Below are positions 35,684 through 45,229 of a stretch of 64,000 nucleotides of DNA, piece by piece. Within the stretch, counting starts at the first letter, position 1. The number at the start of each line of letters is the position of its first letter. The stretch lies in NCBI GenBank assembly GCA_964385755.1, contig CAYLPZ010000001.1, positions 62,001-126,000 of the forward strand, given 5' to 3'. Both the position numbers and the translations under genes were made by a program. Source of the DNA: CAG-698 sp964385755. GTDB taxonomy: Bacteria; Bacillota_I; Bacilli_A; ML615J-28; CAG-698. Below the pieces are notes generated by a model. That model did no database searches. It was not told the origin of the DNA and saw only the letters and a list, made by a program, of their open reading frames with translations.

Positions 35684-38305
35684 TTATAAATTTTCTAGAA
35701 GTTTAAGAGTTTCTTCAAATTGTTTTTTATATGAAGCAAGCTTTTCCTTCTCCGCATTTATTTTAGCTTCTGGAGCTTTAGAAATGAAATTAGGATTTGA
35801 AAGCATATTTTCACAACGTTTAATCTCGCCTAATAGTTTTTCCTTATTTGCTTGTAGTTTTTTCTTTTCCTCTTCAATGTTAACTAACGCTTTTAATGGT
35901 ACTATTACGATTACATCGTCGAAAACACTAGTCATTGATAAATCTTTGTTCACTTCTTCTAATGAAATTTCTAGTTTTTCATAATTTGTAAACTTATTTA
36001 AATATACTTTGTTAAGATTTAAGAAATCATAAGCTTCCTTATTCTTTACTTCTAAATATAAGTCAATTTTCTTACTATTAACAACATTCTTTTCAGCACG
36101 AATATTACGTACAGCTGTAATTACATCGAATATAACTTGCATTTTTTCAGCACCTTCGAAATCATATTCTTCTTTTGCTTCTGGCCAAGAAGAAATTACA
36201 ATGCTACCATCATTATATTTTTGATAAATTTCTTCTGTTACAAATGGCATAAATGGATGTAATAATTTTAATACACTTGTTAGTACATATTCTAAAACTG
36301 CACATGTATTAATACTTAATGATTGATCATCACTATTTAAAGTTACTTTTGTCATTTCAATATACCATGAAGCAAAATCAAACCAAGTAAATTTATAAAT
36401 GACTCTACTAGCCTCTCCAAAATCATATTTATCAAAGAAATTATCTGCTTGTTTAATAGTCTCATTTAGACGCTTTAAAATCCATTTATCTGCGGAAGTT
36501 AATAAGTCAAGGTTAATTTTTTCTTTATTGTATCCTTTTGCATCTAAATTGATTCCAATGAAACGGCTAATATTCCAAATCTTATTGATAAAATTCCAAG
36601 CAGCTTCAATTTTTTCTTCAGAGTAGCGGATATCTTGTCCAGGTGCTCCTGTTGTTGTAATAAAGTAACGAAGTGAATCAGTACCATATTTATTAACAAC
36701 ATCATACATATCTACGCCATTATTAAGTGATTTACTAACCTTTCTTCCTAGTTCATCGCGGATAATACCATGGATTAATACATCTTTAAATGGACGAGTT
36801 TTTAATAAATATTTTGATTGGAAAGCCATACGAGCAACCCAGAAGAAAATAATATCATAACCAGTAACTAAAGTATCTGTTGGGAAGAATTTTTCTAAGT
36901 CACGAGTCTTTTCAGGCCATCCGAGTGTCGAAAATGGCCATAGTGCACTACTAAACCAAGTGTCTAATGCATCTTCATCACGCTTCCATCCTTCACCATC
37001 AGGAGCAGTTACACCAACATAAACTTCTTCCCCACGATACCACGCAGGAATTTGATGTCCCCACCATAACTGACGAGAAATGCACCAATCTTGCATATTT
37101 TCAAGCCAGTTTTCAAATATCTTTTCAAAACGTGCTGGAACAAAGTTAATACGATCTTCAGTCTTTTGCATTTCAAGTAAATCTTTTGCTAAACCATCCA
37201 TCTTAACAAACCATTGTTTAGATAATCTTGGCTCAACAACTACACCAGTACGCTCGCTATGTCCAACCGCATGAGTAATTTTTTCTATTTTAATTAAATA
37301 TCCTTGTTCTTTTAAATCTTTACATACTTCTTCACGACAAACAAAGCGATCCATTCCTTCATATTTACCAGCTAAACTATTCATAGTACCATCTTCGTTC
37401 ATGCATAGTGGACGAGCTAAATTGTGACGTAAACCAACTTCAAAATCATTAGGATCATGGGCAGGAGTAACTTTAACAACACCAGTACCAAATTCTCTTT
37501 CAACATATTCATCAGAAATAACAGGAATTTCAATATTTGTTAGTGGAATAGTTACTTTTGCGCCAATGAACTTTTGATAGCGTTCATCTTCAGGATGAAC
37601 CATTAATGCTTGGTCCGCAAACATTGTTTCTGGTCTAGTAGTAGCTATAATCAATCCTTCTACACCATCAATAGGTCCATTTGTAAATTTGTAAATCATA
37701 TGATAAAATGCACCTTCTAATTCTTTGTATTCAACTTCGATATTAGAGATTGCAGTTTTGCTTTGAATATCCCAGTTAATTATTTTTTCACCTTGGTAGA
37801 TTAATCCTTCATTATACATTTTAACAAATACTTCATTTACGGCTTTGTTTAAACCTTCATCTAAAGTGAAACGCTCTCTAGTATAATCCAAACTTAAACC
37901 AAGTGTTGCCCATTGCTTACGAATATAAGATGCGTACTCATTTTTCCAATCCCAAGCAACTTCTAGAAACTTTTCACGACCTAAATCATAGCGACTAATG
38001 CCTTGTGTACGTAGTTTTGCTTCTACTTTTGCTTGCGTCGCAATACTTGCATGGTCCATTCCTGGTAAAAATAAAGTATCATAGCCTTGCATACGTTTAC
38101 GACGAATAATAATATCTTGTAAAGTATTATCTAAAACATGACCTAAATGTAATTTTCCTGTAACATTAGGTGGTGGAATAACAATACAATATGATTTATT
38201 AGATAAATCACCAGGAGTGAAATACCCTTTTTCCACCCAAGTTTGATACTTTCCTTCTTCTACTTGTTTAAAATCATACTTAGTTGATAAATCTTTTAAT
38301 TTCAT
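35684..38305 (-). CDS. valS: Valyl-tRNA synthetase
   Basis: An 873-residue class I synthetase that charges tRNA-Val. NVTGKLHLGHVLDN holds the HIGH motif near residue 45. An editing domain with ATTRPETMFADQAL follows, then GRKVSKSLNNGVD (KMSKS motif near 520). The C-terminal coiled coil (EEEKKKLQANKEKLLGEI) is the ValS arm. I set ATG at 38305, with GGAGG five bases upstream; the TTG at 38317 is part of that box. A T-box leader precedes it. Confidence 0.97.
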   Translation of the reverse strand: MKLKDLSTKYDFKQVEEGKYQTWVEKGYFTPGDLSNKSYCIVIPPPNVTGKLHLGHVLDNTLQDIIIRRKRMQGYDTLFLPGMDHASIATQAKVEAKLRTQGISRYDLGREKFLEVAWDWKNEYASYIRKQWATLGLSLDYTRERFTLDEGLNKAVNEVFVKMYNEGLIYQGEKIINWDIQSKTAISNIEVEYKELEGAFYHMIYKFTNGPIDGVEGLIIATTRPETMFADQALMVHPEDERYQKFIGAKVTIPLTNIEIPVISDEYVEREFGTGVVKVTPAHDPNDFEVGLRHNLARPLCMNEDGTMNSLAGKYEGMDRFVCREEVCKDLKEQGYLIKIEKITHAVGHSERTGVVVEPRLSKQWFVKMDGLAKDLLEMQKTEDRINFVPARFEKIFENWLENMQDWCISRQLWWGHQIPAWYRGEEVYVGVTAPDGEGWKRDEDALDTWFSSALWPFSTLGWPEKTRDLEKFFPTDTLVTGYDIIFFWVARMAFQSKYLLKTRPFKDVLIHGIIRDELGRKVSKSLNNGVDMYDVVNKYGTDSLRYFITTTGAPGQDIRYSEEKIEAAWNFINKIWNISRFIGINLDAKGYNKEKINLDLLTSADKWILKRLNETIKQADNFFDKYDFGEASRVIYKFTWFDFASWYIEMTKVTLNSDDQSLSINTCAVLEYVLTSVLKLLHPFMPFVTEEIYQKYNDGSIVISSWPEAKEEYDFEGAEKMQVIFDVITAVRNIRAEKNVVNSKKIDLYLEVKNKEAYDFLNLNKVYLNKFTNYEKLEISLEEVNKDLSMTSVFDDVIVIVPLKALVNIEEEKKKLQANKEKLLGEIKRCENMLSNPNFISKAPEAKINAEKEKLASYKKQFEETLKLLENL

Positions 38306-38319
38306 AATATCCTCCAATA

Positions 38320-38600
38320 GCCATAAAAAAAGGCCTTAAAATTATATTTAAGGACGAAAAATTCCGCGGTACCACCTTAGTTTATAATAAAGATAAAATA
38401 ATTAACTTACTTTTCTTATTATACTCTTAATTACCTTTAACGCAGGAGATACGAACAAGTTTTATAAAGTTATTATTACTTTATTTTCAGTTCTTGTTAG
38501 CTCCAAAGCTACTTTCTACAGTGATTTCATATAACATTGCACCGACTTGTTACTCTCTAAAATGAAAATCAAAATATACTTCTCTTCTTCAACGCTTATA
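38320..38600 (-). promoter_or_regulatory. T-box riboswitch of valS
   Basis: The conserved T-box (minus strand AAGGTGGTACCGCGGAAT) lies at 38361-38378. The stem I region contains GAAGAAGAG, AGAGAGTAACAAG and a GTCGGTG apical loop. The specifier is GTA at 38510-38512, followed by GCTTTGGAGC as in many T-boxes; GTA is a valine codon and agrees with the gene. The terminator stem CCTTAAA/TTTAAGG with TTTTTTT ends at about 38325. Uncharged tRNA-Val should favour the antiterminator. Confidence 0.93.
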
Positions 38601-38605
38601 TTAAT

Positions 38606-38634
38606 ATTATATAAAAAAAGTCACAATATGTCAA
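38606..38634 (-). promoter_or_regulatory. Consensus promoter of the valS T-box leader
   Basis: TTGACA (38629-38634), a 17-base spacer and TATAAT (38606-38611) on the minus strand: a perfect sigma-A consensus. The expected start is near 38598, directly at the T-box 5' end. Confidence 0.9.
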
Positions 38635-38756
38635 TATAATAATAATTTGATTTATCAAGATATATAAGACTCTACTATAATATTTCAATAAATTACCATT
38701 CATATTTCTAAGTAATTATCTAATAATAATATTAGATAACAAAGGAGTAATAAATT

Positions 38757-39281
38757 ATGAAAATAAAGGAAAAAATAGAAAGTCTTAGAAAATATAAAGG
38801 TTTTACAATTGTGGAAATTGTAGTAGTTATTGCGGTGATAGGCATTTTAGCGGCAGTGTTAATTCCCACATTTTCTGGTGTAGTCACTAATGCAAACAAA
38901 TCTAAAGAAATGCAACAAGCAAAAAATGCGTACACAGAATTTCTAATTGAGGATCCAAATAACGTTTCAGAAAACTATGATTTATTAATTGATTCTGGTG
39001 ATTACTTATTTACTGTATCAAATAATACTTTTAATGTTACAGAAATTGAAGACACTATTAGCGGAATAACTGAAGTAGGAGACATGACAATCTCAGGTAA
39101 TGTTGGTATTGGTGAAGAATATTACGTTAAAGAGGGTAATCATTATATCAAAAAGTCAGGTTTAGGAAATGATGAAACAAACTATTATACTACTTTTAAT
39201 CACAAAACATCATATGACCTAACAGGATATACATTCTATGGTATATTTAATAACTGTGCAGTCTATACAAAAGATAAATAG
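38757..39281 (+). CDS. Type IV prepilin-like protein
   Basis: A 174-residue protein with a class III prepilin signal: a 15-residue charged leader ending in KG, cleavage before FTIVE, and a 20-residue hydrophobic helix (VVVIAVIGILAAVLIPTF) with Glu at mature position 5. The C-terminal about 130 residues are a small secreted domain I do not recognise. AAAGGAG precedes ATG 38757. No prepilin peptidase, assembly ATPase or other pilin is nearby, so it must use machinery encoded elsewhere. It could be a competence pseudopilin or a surface protein. Confidence 0.82.
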   Translation: MKIKEKIESLRKYKGFTIVEIVVVIAVIGILAAVLIPTFSGVVTNANKSKEMQQAKNAYTEFLIEDPNNVSENYDLLIDSGDYLFTVSNNTFNVTEIEDTISGITEVGDMTISGNVGIGEEYYVKEGNHYIKKSGLGNDETNYYTTFNHKTSYDLTGYTFYGIFNNCAVYTKDK

Positions 39282-39306
39282 ATGAGAAAACTCATCTATT
39301 TTTAAT
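39276..39306. terminator. Bidirectional terminator between the prepilin gene and murD
   Basis: Stem AAATAGATGAG/CTCATCTATTT with loop AAAA and T-rich flanks. Both convergent stop codons lie inside or next to the hairpin. Confidence 0.85.
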
Positions 39307-40581
39307 TTTTTCCAAAAACTTCTTTATTTCTTCTTTAAAATATTTTCCTCTATCTTCAAAAGATGCGAACTCATCATAACTAATACTACCAGGACAAAAT
39401 AAAATTGTACAATCTTTTTCATATTGGTTTTCAAGATCATTAAGTAAACTTTTTAGTGTATCATATGTAATTTTCTTATATTTTAAAGCATTCGATATAA
39501 TAAATCTATTTTCTCCACAAATTAAGACTTTTCTTATATTATGAAATCCATTAATTTGCTTATAATTTTCTTTTTTTCTTTTACCACCACAAATTAAAAT
39601 TACATTCTCCTTAGTAACTTCTAAAGCCTTTTTTAGGGCGTAAAAGTTGGTTGATTTCGAATCATTAATTATTCTTGGGTTTTCAGATATAACCTCATAA
39701 CGATGCTCTAAAGGTTTAAAAAAGCACATATTATCTAATTTATCATAATCGAATTGTGTAAGAGCATAAAGTGTTGTTGCCATAGTATTTTCTTTGTACA
39801 TTTGTAGATATAAAGGTAATTTATTCATATCTAATATTTTAATTCCATGATAATATATTATATTATTATATATTGTTAAATCTGCTCTTCTTCCTTTAGC
39901 AGAATATGTGTATATTCTTTTTTTATATTTTTTATTATTGTCTAAAAATATTATATTTTTATATTTCTTTATTAGTTTTCTAGTGTACTTATTATCATTA
40001 TTAATTATCAGTGTTTTCGCATTTCTAATTAAATTTTCTTTTGCTTCAATATATTTTTTCAAACTCCCATGTCTCTCTAAATGACTTGGAAATATATTTA
40101 GTAGTATTGCTGTATCGACATCAAGTGATGTCTTCTTTTCACCCATAAAACTTGATGATTCTATAACTATTCTAGATGGACTATCAATATAATCAAATAG
40201 TGGATAACCATTGTTGCCTACACATCTATGACCACAAACATCTTCTATTAATTTCATCACTGTTGTTTTTCCATTCGTACCAGTTACAATGTCAACTTTT
40301 GTATTTCTATTTTTGAATTTATTAAATAATTCTAGTTCTAGTATTATTTTATCTTGATGTTCTTTTAATAGTGGATGATCAAGCCTAACACCAGGAGATT
40401 TAACTATGTAATCTACTTTTGAAAAATCAAGATCTTGTCCTATCACCTTTTTATCATCGTATATTAAATAATCAATATGTTTTTTGTCAAAAAACCTTTT
40501 AATACTTTCATTAGATTTGCCCATTCCAAATAGCAAATAAGTTTTATTTTCCATGTCAATGTTAATCTCTCTATTATACAT
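39292..40581 (-). CDS. murD: UDP-N-acetylmuramoyl-L-alanine:D-glutamate ligase MurD
   Basis: A 429-residue Mur ligase that adds D-Glu to UDP-MurNAc-Ala in the cytoplasm. Seen are the N-terminal LLFGMGKSNESI loop, the ATP motif DIVTGTNGKTTVMKL, LLNIFPSHLERHGS (metal-site His), LEHRYEVI and NDSKSTN. The last gene of murE-mraY-murD. An in-frame ATG nine codons downstream (40554) is an alternative start; neither has a strong box. It is shorter and more divergent than the typical MurD but keeps the catalytic motifs. Confidence 0.92.
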   Translation of the reverse strand: MYNREINIDMENKTYLLFGMGKSNESIKRFFDKKHIDYLIYDDKKVIGQDLDFSKVDYIVKSPGVRLDHPLLKEHQDKIILELELFNKFKNRNTKVDIVTGTNGKTTVMKLIEDVCGHRCVGNNGYPLFDYIDSPSRIVIESSSFMGEKKTSLDVDTAILLNIFPSHLERHGSLKKYIEAKENLIRNAKTLIINNDNKYTRKLIKKYKNIIFLDNNKKYKKRIYTYSAKGRRADLTIYNNIIYYHGIKILDMNKLPLYLQMYKENTMATTLYALTQFDYDKLDNMCFFKPLEHRYEVISENPRIINDSKSTNFYALKKALEVTKENVILICGGKRKKENYKQINGFHNIRKVLICGENRFIISNALKYKKITYDTLKSLLNDLENQYEKDCTILFCPGSISYDEFASFEDRGKYFKEEIKKFLEKIKNR

Positions 40582-40602
40582 ATCATCACATTCTTTCCGC
40601 TA

Positions 40603-41559
40603 TTAAGCATATTTATAAAATACATAAACACCAATTATCATTAACAAACCTTGAATTATCCAAAATAGAAAGACAACACTTTCTTCTCTCCAACCACATA
40701 ATTCAAAGTGATGATGAAGTGGAGCCATTTTAAACACTCTTTTCTTTCTAATTCTAAAAACAAAAACTTGAATTATAACTGATACTGTTTCAATTATTAA
40801 TAATAGTCCAAAAATAATAAGTAAAAGTTCATGCTTTAAGATAATAAATAAATTAGCAATTGTTGCGCCGATGGCTAAAGACCCGGTATCTCCCATAAAT
40901 ATTTTTGCGGGGTGAAAATTAAAAATAAGAAAAACACACAAAGGAATTATTAAAGAAATAATAAAAGCATCTATTAATCTATTATTACTAATTAAAGATA
41001 GTCCTAATAATATCAAAATAGCTATGCCACCAGAGAGACCATCAAGTCCATCGGATAGATTAAAAGCATTTGATGATGCTACGAAGAAAAAGAGAATTAA
41101 TATACCATATGCCCATTTCAAATTAATAGTTATATTAAATATTTTTATTAAAGTATTTTCTTCTTCTAAGAATACAAAGAAATAAATAGTTGCCCAAACA
41201 ATTTGAAATATCAATTTAGATTTTGGGCTTAGTCCATCATTTTTTCTTTGTTTAATTTTCATATAGTCATCAAAAAAACCTAGTACACCATATAAAATAA
41301 GTGGCATAAAAAGCATGATTATTTTGGGATAATCAATTTTAATATTTAGGTAAATAATCATTATAATAAAAATAATAATTGTGGAAAATATAATAAACAC
41401 ACCACCAAGATTTGGTGTTCCTTCTTTACTATAATGAGACTTAGGGCCTAATTTTCTAACTTCTTGACCGATTTTTTCTTTTTTTAGGATTTTTATACCA
41501 ACAAAAAAAATTAAAAATGATAAACAAAAAGATAATATGATTAAAAGTTCCACATTCAT
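40603..41559 (-). CDS. mraY: Phospho-MurNAc-pentapeptide translocase MraY
   Basis: A 318-residue, roughly ten-helix membrane enzyme that transfers phospho-MurNAc-pentapeptide to undecaprenyl phosphate (lipid I). Motifs: GPKSHYSKEGTPNLGG, FFDDYMKIKQRKNDGLSPKSKL (catalytic Asp pair), NAFNLSDGLDGLSGG and FMGDTGSLAIGA, then MAPLHHHFE. It lies one base after murE and 21 bases before murD. Confidence 0.96.
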   Translation of the reverse strand: MNVELLIILSFCLSFLIFFVGIKILKKEKIGQEVRKLGPKSHYSKEGTPNLGGVFIIFSTIIIFIIMIIYLNIKIDYPKIIMLFMPLILYGVLGFFDDYMKIKQRKNDGLSPKSKLIFQIVWATIYFFVFLEEENTLIKIFNITINLKWAYGILILFFFVASSNAFNLSDGLDGLSGGIAILILLGLSLISNNRLIDAFIISLIIPLCVFLIFNFHPAKIFMGDTGSLAIGATIANLFIILKHELLLIIFGLLLIIETVSVIIQVFVFRIRKKRVFKMAPLHHHFELCGWREESVVFLFWIIQGLLMIIGVYVFYKYA

Positions 41560-41560
41560 A

Positions 41561-42988
41561 TTAATTTCCTTTTATTATCTTATTTATTTCTTCAACATCA
41601 TTGAAATGTATAAACTTATCATTTATTTCCATTGTATCTTCGCATCCTTTGCCAAGCACACATATATAATCATTTGTTTTTGATAATTCATAAGCAAGTA
41701 AAATTGCATCTTTCCTTTCAAGTACTGTATAGTTTTCTGTGTTTACAATTCCTTCTTTAATATCATAGATGATTTGCATTTCATCTTCACATCGTGGATT
41801 ATCATTTGTTAGAATAATGATGTCTGCCATAGCATCTAGTATTTTACCAACAATAATTCTCTTGCCGACATCCCTATTACCACCCATTCCCATAACCACA
41901 ATAATCTTTCCGTTTTGCTTTAGTAAGTTATCTTTTACAGTTTTTAAAATATTAAATACACCATCTGGTGTGTGTGCAAAATCAACTAGAAAACTACCCT
42001 TATTTGTTTTAATTAATTCCATTCTTCCTGGTATTACTATTTGCTCATTCAAAAATTCTTTTAATTTACTTTTATCAAGTTGTAATGTATCGACTATTGC
42101 ATATAATGATGCAATATTATATGAATTATGAATACCAATTAAATTCGTAAAGAAAACTTCATTATCATTAATTACTATTTTTTGTTTTTCATCAATAATA
42201 CTAGTTTTAGTAATATGATATTTTGCATTTTCTTTAAATCCATAAGTATAAATATTATCATTTAAAAAAGGAATCATTTTACAAATGTTTTCATCATCAA
42301 TGTTAATTATTTGATGTTTTGCTTTAAGAAGTAAATATAGTTTTGTATAAATATAATCATCCATTGTCTTATGATAATCTAAATGATCTCTAGTTATATT
42401 GGTAACTAAACTTGTGTGGATTGTCAGTCCTTGCATTCTTTGTTCTTTAATGCCATGACTACTTGCTTCAATAAATAAATAATGAATGCCTTCATCTATT
42501 GATTCTCTCATAACTTCATATATTTTTGTAATTGATGGGGTTGTATTATCATTTTTATATTTTTTATTTCCAATTATTATGCCATTTGTACCAATTAATG
42601 ATGATTTAATTTTAAGATACTTTAAATACTGATAACATAAAGTAGTGACAGTTGTCTTCCCATTTGTCCCCGTCACCGCAATCACCCTAATATCTTTTGA
42701 TAAATCGCCATAAAACTTTTTTAACATTGAAGATAGTTTCTTTTTAGTATCAATTGTATAAATTAGATTAATTTTTTCTTCTTTATATTTCTTTAATGTT
42801 TCAAGTTTTTCAGTCACTATTGTTTTACAGCCTTTTGCGATTACATCATCAATGTAATTATCACCACTATCAATTGTATTTAGGCACACAAAAATATCTT
42901 TTGAAGAAACTTTACGTGAATCTGTTACAATGTTTGCAACTTCATAATCATACAAAACACGTTCTAATAAAATACTTGAGACTTTCAT
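41561..42988 (-). CDS. murE: MurE ligase, meso-diaminopimelate type
   Basis: A 475-residue Mur ligase that adds the third stem-peptide residue. The ATP loop is VIAVTGTNGKTTVTTL. TNITRDHLDYHKTMDDY holds the metal site and carbamylated-Lys region, and VDFAHTPDGV follows. The substrate loop reads LTNDNPRCED. DNPR marks meso-diaminopimelate enzymes, rather than the lysine-adding type. It opens the murE-mraY-murD run and is divergent from the endonuclease-like gene. Confidence 0.95.
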   Translation of the reverse strand: MKVSSILLERVLYDYEVANIVTDSRKVSSKDIFVCLNTIDSGDNYIDDVIAKGCKTIVTEKLETLKKYKEEKINLIYTIDTKKKLSSMLKKFYGDLSKDIRVIAVTGTNGKTTVTTLCYQYLKYLKIKSSLIGTNGIIIGNKKYKNDNTTPSITKIYEVMRESIDEGIHYLFIEASSHGIKEQRMQGLTIHTSLVTNITRDHLDYHKTMDDYIYTKLYLLLKAKHQIINIDDENICKMIPFLNDNIYTYGFKENAKYHITKTSIIDEKQKIVINDNEVFFTNLIGIHNSYNIASLYAIVDTLQLDKSKLKEFLNEQIVIPGRMELIKTNKGSFLVDFAHTPDGVFNILKTVKDNLLKQNGKIIVVMGMGGNRDVGKRIIVGKILDAMADIIILTNDNPRCEDEMQIIYDIKEGIVNTENYTVLERKDAILLAYELSKTNDYICVLGKGCEDTMEINDKFIHFNDVEEINKIIKGN

Positions 42989-43085
42989 ACCCTCTAACCT
43001 CTTCTATTAATACTATGAATAAAAATGTATTTTATGCTTTAATTTTATAATAAAATTTGTTACAATAATTGATAGAGGTCACGAT

Positions 43086-43769
43086 ATGAAAATAGTAAGT
43101 TTTAATATTCAACATGCAAGAAACTATATTACAAGAGAAATTGATTTTGAAGGTCTTGCAAACTTCATAAATGAGATAAATGCAGATATCTACGTACTAA
43201 ATGAAATATTTGGTGGAAATGATGATACTTTTTTTGGTAACCAAGTAAGAAAAATTAAGGAACTTACAGGTCTTTATTGTTATTTTGGAAAGGCCATAGA
43301 AATACCAAGAGGTGACTATGGTAATGCTATTTTTTCAAAATATCCTATTGAAAATATAAAATTACATAAAATCCCTGATCCTACTATCTTTGATGAAGAT
43401 GTTTATTATGAATCAAGAGTAATCATTGAAGCTCAAATTAAAGGTTTTACTGTTTTTGGAACGCACCTAGGATTAGCTAAGAAAGAAAGAGAAAATGGTA
43501 TTTCACTCTTATGTGAACTACTTAAAAACAAAAATAAATATCTTATCTTTGGTGATTTTAATATGGAGTATGATAATGAAATATTTAAGCCACTAAAAAG
43601 TTTAGTATTCAATACTATAGACAACTCTCATAAAACATATCCATCAGATAAACCAAGTGCAAAAATTGATTATATCTTCACGTCAAATGATGTTAAAGTA
43701 ATAAGTGCAAACGTAATTAATAAAATTATATCAGACCATCTAGCAATATATGCAATAATTGAGGAGTAA
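43086..43769 (+). CDS. Endonuclease/exonuclease/phosphatase-family protein
   Basis: A 227-residue EEP-fold protein: SFNIQHARNY at the start, YVLNEIFGGND (metal Glu), FGTHLGLAKKER, LIFGDFNMEYDNE, KIDYIFTSNDV and a final ISDHLAIYA. All catalytic positions of the fold are there. Substrates in the family range from DNA to phospholipids and sugar phosphates, so specificity cannot be named. It ends three bases before rimO, suggesting cotranscription. Confidence 0.85.
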   Translation: MKIVSFNIQHARNYITREIDFEGLANFINEINADIYVLNEIFGGNDDTFFGNQVRKIKELTGLYCYFGKAIEIPRGDYGNAIFSKYPIENIKLHKIPDPTIFDEDVYYESRVIIEAQIKGFTVFGTHLGLAKKERENGISLLCELLKNKNKYLIFGDFNMEYDNEIFKPLKSLVFNTIDNSHKTYPSDKPSAKIDYIFTSNDVKVISANVINKIISDHLAIYAIIEE

Positions 43770-43772
43770 TAT

Positions 43773-45077
43773 ATGAGTAAAATGAAACTAGGAATAATCT
43801 CCCTTGGATGTGCTAAAAACCTAATTGATAGTGAGCTAATCTTAGGTTTATGTACAAAATATGATTTAGAAATAACAAGTGATGAAACACTAGCTGATGT
43901 TATTATTGTAAATACTTGTGGTTTCATTGAAAGTGCTAAAGAAGAATCTTTAAACACAATTATGGAAGCAATAAATTTAAAATATGATTTTGGAAATAAA
44001 ATAGTTATTGTTACAGGTTGTTTAGTACAAAGATATTTAAAAGAATTATCTGAAGAAATACCAGAAGTTGATTACTTTGTTCCTATTTCATCATATGACA
44101 AACTTGATGAAATATTTATGAAAATCACAAAGTCTAATGTAAGCTATAAACTTTCATACACTAATAGAGTAATCTCAACTGGAAAATTTAAAGCTTATTT
44201 AAGAATAGGCGATGGTTGTAACAATTGTTGTGCTTACTGTGCGATTCCCCTTATTCGCGGTTCATATCGTAGTAGACCAATTGATGATATAATAGAGGAA
44301 GCTAAATATCTTGAAAGAAAAGGCATCAAAGAATTAACTTTAATTTCACAAGACACATCAAGATATGGTACTGACTTTAAAACTTATTCTCTAGCAACTT
44401 TACTTGAAAGATTGGCACTTTTGAATATTTTTGAATCAATCAGAGTTCTATATTTATATCCTGATGAAATAACAGACGAAATGCTTGAAGTATTTAAAAA
44501 ATATGATTCTATTTGTAAATATTTTGATATTCCAATACAACACGCTTCAAATCGATTATTAGAAAAAATGAATAGGCGTGGAACAATCGAAGATATCACT
44601 AAGTTATGTGACAAAATAAGAAATATGATGCCAGAAGCAATTTTAAGAACCACAATTATTGTAGGCTTCCCAGGTGAAACTGATGAAGACTTTGATACAT
44701 TATGTAAACACATATCTTCACTTAAATTTGAGCGCTTAGGTGCTTTTACTTACTCTGATGAAGAAGGTACAAAAGGTTATCTAATGAATGATAAAATACC
44801 TGAAGATGTAAAAGAAGAAAGATTTGTAAAACTAATGGAAATACAAAGCAAAATTGCTTTAGAATATAATAAATCACGCATTGGAAAAACATACAAAGCC
44901 TTAGTTGATAGTTACGATAACAAAGAAAAAGCCTATAAGGTTAGAACATACCAAGAAGCCCCTGATGATGTTGATGGATTTATTTTTGTAAAAGATGAAG
45001 TTATAATAGGTACTTATATTAACATTGAAATTACTGATGTCAATGGTTATGATTTATATGCAAAAGTTATAAAATAA
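43773..45077 (+). CDS. rimO: Ribosomal protein uS12 methylthiotransferase RimO
   Basis: A 434-residue radical-SAM enzyme that methylthiolates an aspartate of ribosomal protein uS12. The N-terminal UPF0004 domain (LGCAKNLIDSE, NTCGFIESAKEES, TGCLVQRY) gives three cysteines for one cluster. The radical-SAM motif GCNNCCAYCAIPLIRGSYRSR gives CxxxCxxC for the second cluster. A C-terminal TRAM domain ends the protein. Its terminator has been hit by the downstream insertion sequence. Confidence 0.95.
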   Translation: MSKMKLGIISLGCAKNLIDSELILGLCTKYDLEITSDETLADVIIVNTCGFIESAKEESLNTIMEAINLKYDFGNKIVIVTGCLVQRYLKELSEEIPEVDYFVPISSYDKLDEIFMKITKSNVSYKLSYTNRVISTGKFKAYLRIGDGCNNCCAYCAIPLIRGSYRSRPIDDIIEEAKYLERKGIKELTLISQDTSRYGTDFKTYSLATLLERLALLNIFESIRVLYLYPDEITDEMLEVFKKYDSICKYFDIPIQHASNRLLEKMNRRGTIEDITKLCDKIRNMMPEAILRTTIIVGFPGETDEDFDTLCKHISSLKFERLGAFTYSDEEGTKGYLMNDKIPEDVKEERFVKLMEIQSKIALEYNKSRIGKTYKALVDSYDNKEKAYKVRTYQEAPDDVDGFIFVKDEVIIGTYINIEITDVNGYDLYAKVIK

Positions 45078-45084
45078 ATAAAAA

Positions 45085-45108
45085 ACGTTTATCCAAACGG
45101 ATAAACGT
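45085..45108. repeat. Left 24-bp target duplication and rimO terminator hairpin
   Basis: A 24-bp palindromic sequence (ACGTTTATCC, AAAC, GGATAAACGT), identical to 46759-46782. It forms a hairpin next to the rimO stop and abuts the IS end. Together the two copies look like a duplicated target. Confidence 0.85.
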
Positions 45109-45111
45109 CAG

Positions 45112-45151
45112 AGTGTTGACAAATTCATTTTTGTCAGCACTTTATTTTTAA
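45112..45151 (+). terminator. Left-end subterminal hairpin of the IS, terminator-like
   Basis: Stem AGTGTTGACAAA/TTTGTCAGCACT (one G-U) and a T-rich tract follow for transcripts entering from rimO. The stem includes most of the IS terminal repeat. Confidence 0.7.
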
Positions 45152-45229
45152 TATTTTTAAAATATGTTAATAATTTTTTGTTTATTTTAACTTTTTATCT
45201 CTAAAAAATAAAAAACTAGAGAACAATCT

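Noticed and set aside
41769..42131. Long antisense frames inside murE and other genes, for example 41769-42131, 45893-46228 and 59514-59756
   Set aside because: They lie opposite conserved coding sequence, have no boxes and give low-complexity Ser/Ile/Phe-rich products typical of shadows.
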